Below, piece by piece: positions 21,981 through 24,825 of a stretch of DNA of 24,825 nt. The notes beneath the pieces were generated by a model, which did not search any database, was not told the DNA's origin, and saw nothing but the letters and a program-made list of their open reading frames with translations. This DNA is from an uncultured Eubacterium sp. GTDB lineage: Bacteria; Bacillota; Clostridia; Peptostreptococcales; Anaerovoracaceae. How positions within the stretch are numbered: the first letter of the stretch is position 1; the number at the start of each line of letters is the position of its first letter. The DNA lies in NCBI GenBank assembly GCA_900542385.1, contig UQNP01000011.1, positions 1 through 24,825 on the forward strand. The letters are read 5' to 3'. The translations under genes and the position numbers were made by a program.

Positions 21981-23561
21981 TTATTTTTCCAGTTTGCTTT
22001 CTTTTATTATATCCAGTTTTGTCTTGCCACGGTAGTCTTTCCGCATGGTTTTGAGAAAGCCGAAGTAAACAATGAATAATAGTACTACGAGCGGAAGCCC
22101 TGTGGCAAGCACAATGGATTTTATCGTATCTATGTTTGTACCTGCGTAAGTTACTGCTATAGGAAGCAGTATTAATATTAGACACCATGCGAATTTGAGT
22201 CCTTTGTTAGGCTCTTCGTCAGGTCTGAGTTTTTTCGATACCGTCGAGGAAAGTGTGAATGCACAGGCATCAAGCGTAGTTGCCAGAAACAGTACTATAA
22301 CGAAAAGATACAGGATAAGAGCTATTTTACTGAACGGCAGTGTATTGATAACAGATACCGCTATACTTTCAGCTTCCCCATTTGCCAGCATACCGGGAAC
22401 ATCAAGTATACCGTCTATACGCAGACTTTGCTCGTAGCCTCCGACGATGCCGAAGAACAGGATCAGCCCCATAGAGCCGCTGCACAGCATATTTATTATT
22501 ATTTCCTTTATTTTTCTTCCTTTGGATATCTTAGCCACATACAGTCCGGTGAAAGGGCCGAAAGTAAACCAGTATATCCAGTAGAACACAGTCCAGTCCT
22601 GAGGGAATCCGGAGCCGTTTACAGGATCTGTCCATGTACTCATTCGTACGAATTCATCGAACATAAGTCCCAGAGAATTTAGCATGGAGTCTATGATGAA
22701 TCCTGTAGGTCCTGCGATAAGGATAAAAGCGAGAAGTACCATGCAAAGATATACGTTGGAGTCGCTGATCTTGCTCATACCTTTTTCGATACCTACAGCC
22801 GATGTGAATGAGTATATCACTGCGACAAACAGAAGTATCACTACTGAAAGGGCGAAAGTGTTAGGTATACCTAAAAGATCTGAAAGCGCTGATGCGATGG
22901 TCGAAGCGCTTGTTCCCGCTGTAATGCTTATGGAACCGACGGCTGCGAATATGAAGATGAAATCGACTATTTTGCCGAAAAGTCCATGGGTATGCTTTTC
23001 TCCTACGGCGTATTTGCATATAGCGCTCAGCTTAAGTTCTTCATCTTTTTTTATGTGATAATGATATGCAAAAGGCAGAGCGAATACACACAGCATTGCC
23101 CATGCAGAAGGTCCCCAGTGCATGAAATCGTATGCCATTGATAGTTCGTATTTCATGGCCTCATCGATTTCTGCGCCGTTTAGCTGAGGAGAAGCATTGA
23201 AAAAATGTCCCCATTCGAGAAATGCCCAGTACACTGTGCCGGCTCCGTTGCCGCAGAAGAACATCATTGCCACCCAAGTGATCGTTTTGTATTTAGGCTT
23301 TTCGTTTCCGAGCCGTATGTCACCGTATTTAGTGAAGCATATGCCTATGAGGAAGAGCAAAATAACGAGGGTTATGATCATTATTGGCGATCCGAAGGTA
23401 TGAGTGAGAAGCTTTAGTATTGAGTTCGCCAGTGCGTTGCCCTCTTCAGGGAACAAGGTGAGCCCGGTAACGAAAGCAACTATCAGCAGGACACTTATCG
23501 CCATGAGTATTATTTCGTACCGTTCGGAAAGTTTAGTTTTTTTCTTGTTTAAATTTTCCAT
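21981..23561 (-). CDS. BCCT family transporter, CaiT-like
   Basis: BCCT proteins carry betaine, carnitine, choline and related trimethylammonium compounds across the cell membrane. The 526-residue protein has about 12 hydrophobic segments of the LeuT-type fold. CaiT-like stretches include GEKHTHGLFGKIVDF, DPVNGSGFPQDWTVFYWIYW, VAKISKGRKIKE and LDACAFTLSSTVSKKLRPDEEP. The glycine-rich unwound part of TM3 reads FCGNGAGTVYWAFLEWGHFF, which differs from the GMGIG of Na+-coupled betaine porters. This resembles sodium-independent exchangers, but that is inference. GAGG precedes ATG 23561. It starts 15 nt after the CoA-transferase stop codon, so the two are co-transcribed. The substrate is probably carnitine, gamma-butyrobetaine or another betaine. 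Confidence 0.92.
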   Translation of the reverse strand: MENLNKKKTKLSERYEIILMAISVLLIVAFVTGLTLFPEEGNALANSILKLLTHTFGSPIMIITLVILLFLIGICFTKYGDIRLGNEKPKYKTITWVAMMFFCGNGAGTVYWAFLEWGHFFNASPQLNGAEIDEAMKYELSMAYDFMHWGPSAWAMLCVFALPFAYHYHIKKDEELKLSAICKYAVGEKHTHGLFGKIVDFIFIFAAVGSISITAGTSASTIASALSDLLGIPNTFALSVVILLFVAVIYSFTSAVGIEKGMSKISDSNVYLCMVLLAFILIAGPTGFIIDSMLNSLGLMFDEFVRMSTWTDPVNGSGFPQDWTVFYWIYWFTFGPFTGLYVAKISKGRKIKEIIINMLCSGSMGLILFFGIVGGYEQSLRIDGILDVPGMLANGEAESIAVSVINTLPFSKIALILYLFVIVLFLATTLDACAFTLSSTVSKKLRPDEEPNKGLKFAWCLILILLPIAVTYAGTNIDTIKSIVLATGLPLVVLLFIVYFGFLKTMRKDYRGKTKLDIIKESKLEK

Positions 23562-23576
23562 ATAGTTACCTCGCTG

Positions 23577-24758
23577 TTATATTATTTCCTTTTGCAAAAA
23601 ATCGTCTATATCCTGCGCGGTAAACCCGAAATCACTGAGAACGTTTTTGGTATCCTGCCCCATGAGAGGATCTCCATGTCTGAGTTCTGCTGAGGAAGGT
23701 TCCATTTTCATAGGATTGCCTATTGCCGGATAAGTTCCTACGCCCGGATCATCCAGTTCCTGTAACATGCCGCGTGCTTTGATCTGCGGGTGCTGCATCA
23801 GTTCAGGTATGGTAGATACGGGAGCATTAGGGATCTTAGCTGCCGAGAAGATATCCGCCAGTTCTTTCTTTGTTTTTGTCATAAAAAATTCTGTGATGAC
23901 AGGGGTTATTATATCGTAATTCTTACATCTTGCATCGTTATCCACGAAGCGGGGATCTTCTATGAGCTCAGGCTTTTCTATACATTGACAGAATCTGTCC
24001 CATCCTGAATCACTGGCAAGTCCTGCTGAAAAATATCCGTCTTTGCAAGGATATACATCGTATGGTACTAATGTAACATCGCTGTTGCCGCACCTTGTTA
24101 TCTCTTCGTCCAGCACTTCCTTGAAGAGTATCGGGCTTTCCAGTATGCCGAACATCGTATCAAGCATTGCAACATCTATGTACTGACCTTTGCCGGTGTT
24201 GAGCCTGTTGTAGTAAGCCATGAGGATGCCTACTGTCATGGTAAGACCGGTGAAATTGTCACCTATAGCAGGACCTATTCTCGTAGGAACACCATCCGGG
24301 AATCCTGTCATTTCCTGTATACCGCTGACAGACTGGATCACATTGTCGTATGCTGCCAGTCCTTTGAGGGGACCGTTTTGCCCATATCCGGAAATAGATG
24401 CATATATAAGTGCGGGATTTTCTTTTTTCAGAGTATCATAGTCGAGACCCATCTTAGCCATCGTACCTACTTTGAAGTTTTCGACTACGATGTCGGCGTC
24501 TCTGACCATTTTTTTTATTATGTCTGCGCCTTCGGGTTTGGATATGTCAAGAGAAATGCTTTCTTTGTTTCTGTTGATGGCTGCGTAATATCCGCTGTTC
24601 CCGTTTTTAAACGGCGTCCATTCTCTTGATTGATCTCCTACTCCTCTTCGTTCTATCTTTATGACTCGAGCTCCGAAGTCCGCAAGCTGCATGGTGCAGA
24701 AAGGACCGCTGTAAGCCTGTGTGAAATCTATTACTGTTACACCTTCCAATATTTTCAT
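23577..24758 (-). CDS. Class III (CaiB/BaiF) CoA-transferase
   Basis: Family members move CoA between carboxylic acids through an enzyme-aspartyl thioester. The 393-residue protein begins MKILEGVTVIDFTQAYSGPFCTMQLADFGARVIKIE, the family start. It has VVENFKVGTMAKMGLDYDTL, ISGYGQNGPLKGLAAYD and the catalytic Asp167 in GPAIGDNFTGL. Further features are TGKGQYIDVAMLD and the C-terminal NAPVSTIPELMQHPQIKARGM. The length is typical. GGGAGG precedes the ATG. With a CaiT-like BCCT transporter 15 nt downstream, a role in activating carnitine, gamma-butyrobetaine or a similar betaine to its CoA thioester is likely. Emergencia timonensis has a comparable transporter and CoA-transferase in its gamma-butyrobetaine (gbu) cluster, from memory. 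The substrate is inferred, not shown. Confidence 0.9.
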   Translation of the reverse strand: MKILEGVTVIDFTQAYSGPFCTMQLADFGARVIKIERRGVGDQSREWTPFKNGNSGYYAAINRNKESISLDISKPEGADIIKKMVRDADIVVENFKVGTMAKMGLDYDTLKKENPALIYASISGYGQNGPLKGLAAYDNVIQSVSGIQEMTGFPDGVPTRIGPAIGDNFTGLTMTVGILMAYYNRLNTGKGQYIDVAMLDTMFGILESPILFKEVLDEEITRCGNSDVTLVPYDVYPCKDGYFSAGLASDSGWDRFCQCIEKPELIEDPRFVDNDARCKNYDIITPVITEFFMTKTKKELADIFSAAKIPNAPVSTIPELMQHPQIKARGMLQELDDPGVGTYPAIGNPMKMEPSSAELRHGDPLMGQDTKNVLSDFGFTAQDIDDFLQKEII

Positions 24759-24773
24759 ACTTTATCCCTCCCG

Positions 24774-24825
24774 TTAAGAAATCTGTATAACTTTATTTTT
24801 TTCTAATTCTGCGATTTTTTCGTCA
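24774..24825 (-). CDS. 3' end of an upstream operon gene (partial)
   Basis: On the bottom strand an open frame enters from the right edge and reads DEKIAELEKNKVIQIS before a TAA at 24774-24776. The next gene starts 15 nt later with its own ribosome binding site, so this fits the end of the preceding operon gene. The fragment is too short to assign a family. Confidence 0.5.
   Translation of the reverse strand, partial: DEKIAELEKNKVIQIS

Overview
The window looks like chromosomal DNA of an anaerobic, spore-forming member of the Clostridia. The evidence is spoIIR and a SipL-like spore morphogenesis gene, a lysine riboswitch, strong AGGAGG-type ribosome binding sites, frequent GTG/TTG starts, and a TGD-type cell-wall anchor. 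A carnitine/betaine-type transporter beside a class III CoA-transferase would fit the Eubacteriales Family XIII / Emergencia neighbourhood, but that placement is inference.

Layout. 49-954 (+) is an AraC-type regulator. 1096-9223 is read leftward: spoIIR, a SipL-like SPOCS/LysM protein with a very long disordered N-terminus, a FadR-type GntR regulator, ispE, a membrane Ig-like protein, tadA and a conserved hypothetical gene. 9332-9970 (+) is a CvpA-type membrane protein. 10053-16348 (+) is a complete regulated unit: a sigma-A promoter, a lysine riboswitch and an intrinsic terminator, then lysA, a divergent aspartokinase, dapF, dapA, dapB and dapH. This gives most of the acetylase-variant diaminopimelate/lysine pathway; asd, the aminotransferase and the deacetylase are not here.

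16349-19474 is the accessory part and holds the most interesting system. A tyrosine recombinase gene (16883-17710) is followed directly by a 304-bp segment bounded by two perfect 24-bp inverted repeats (17710-17733 and 17990-18013). The segment carries one near-consensus promoter (TTGACA, 17 bp, TATACT), at present facing left, away from the next gene, with a hairpin almost exactly at its centre. The next gene (18089-19399) encodes a secreted beta-helix protein with a C-terminal cell-surface anchor. This is the architecture of a site-specific DNA inversion switch for phase-variable surface protein expression, read here in what looks like the OFF orientation.

19455-24825 is read leftward: a CorA-type metal transporter, a PAS/AAA+/Fis sigma-54 activator, a BCCT transporter, a CaiB/BaiF-type CoA-transferase, and the last codons of another gene running off the edge. 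The last three form an operon whose content suggests uptake and CoA activation of a quaternary amine such as carnitine or gamma-butyrobetaine, probably under the adjacent sigma-54 activator.
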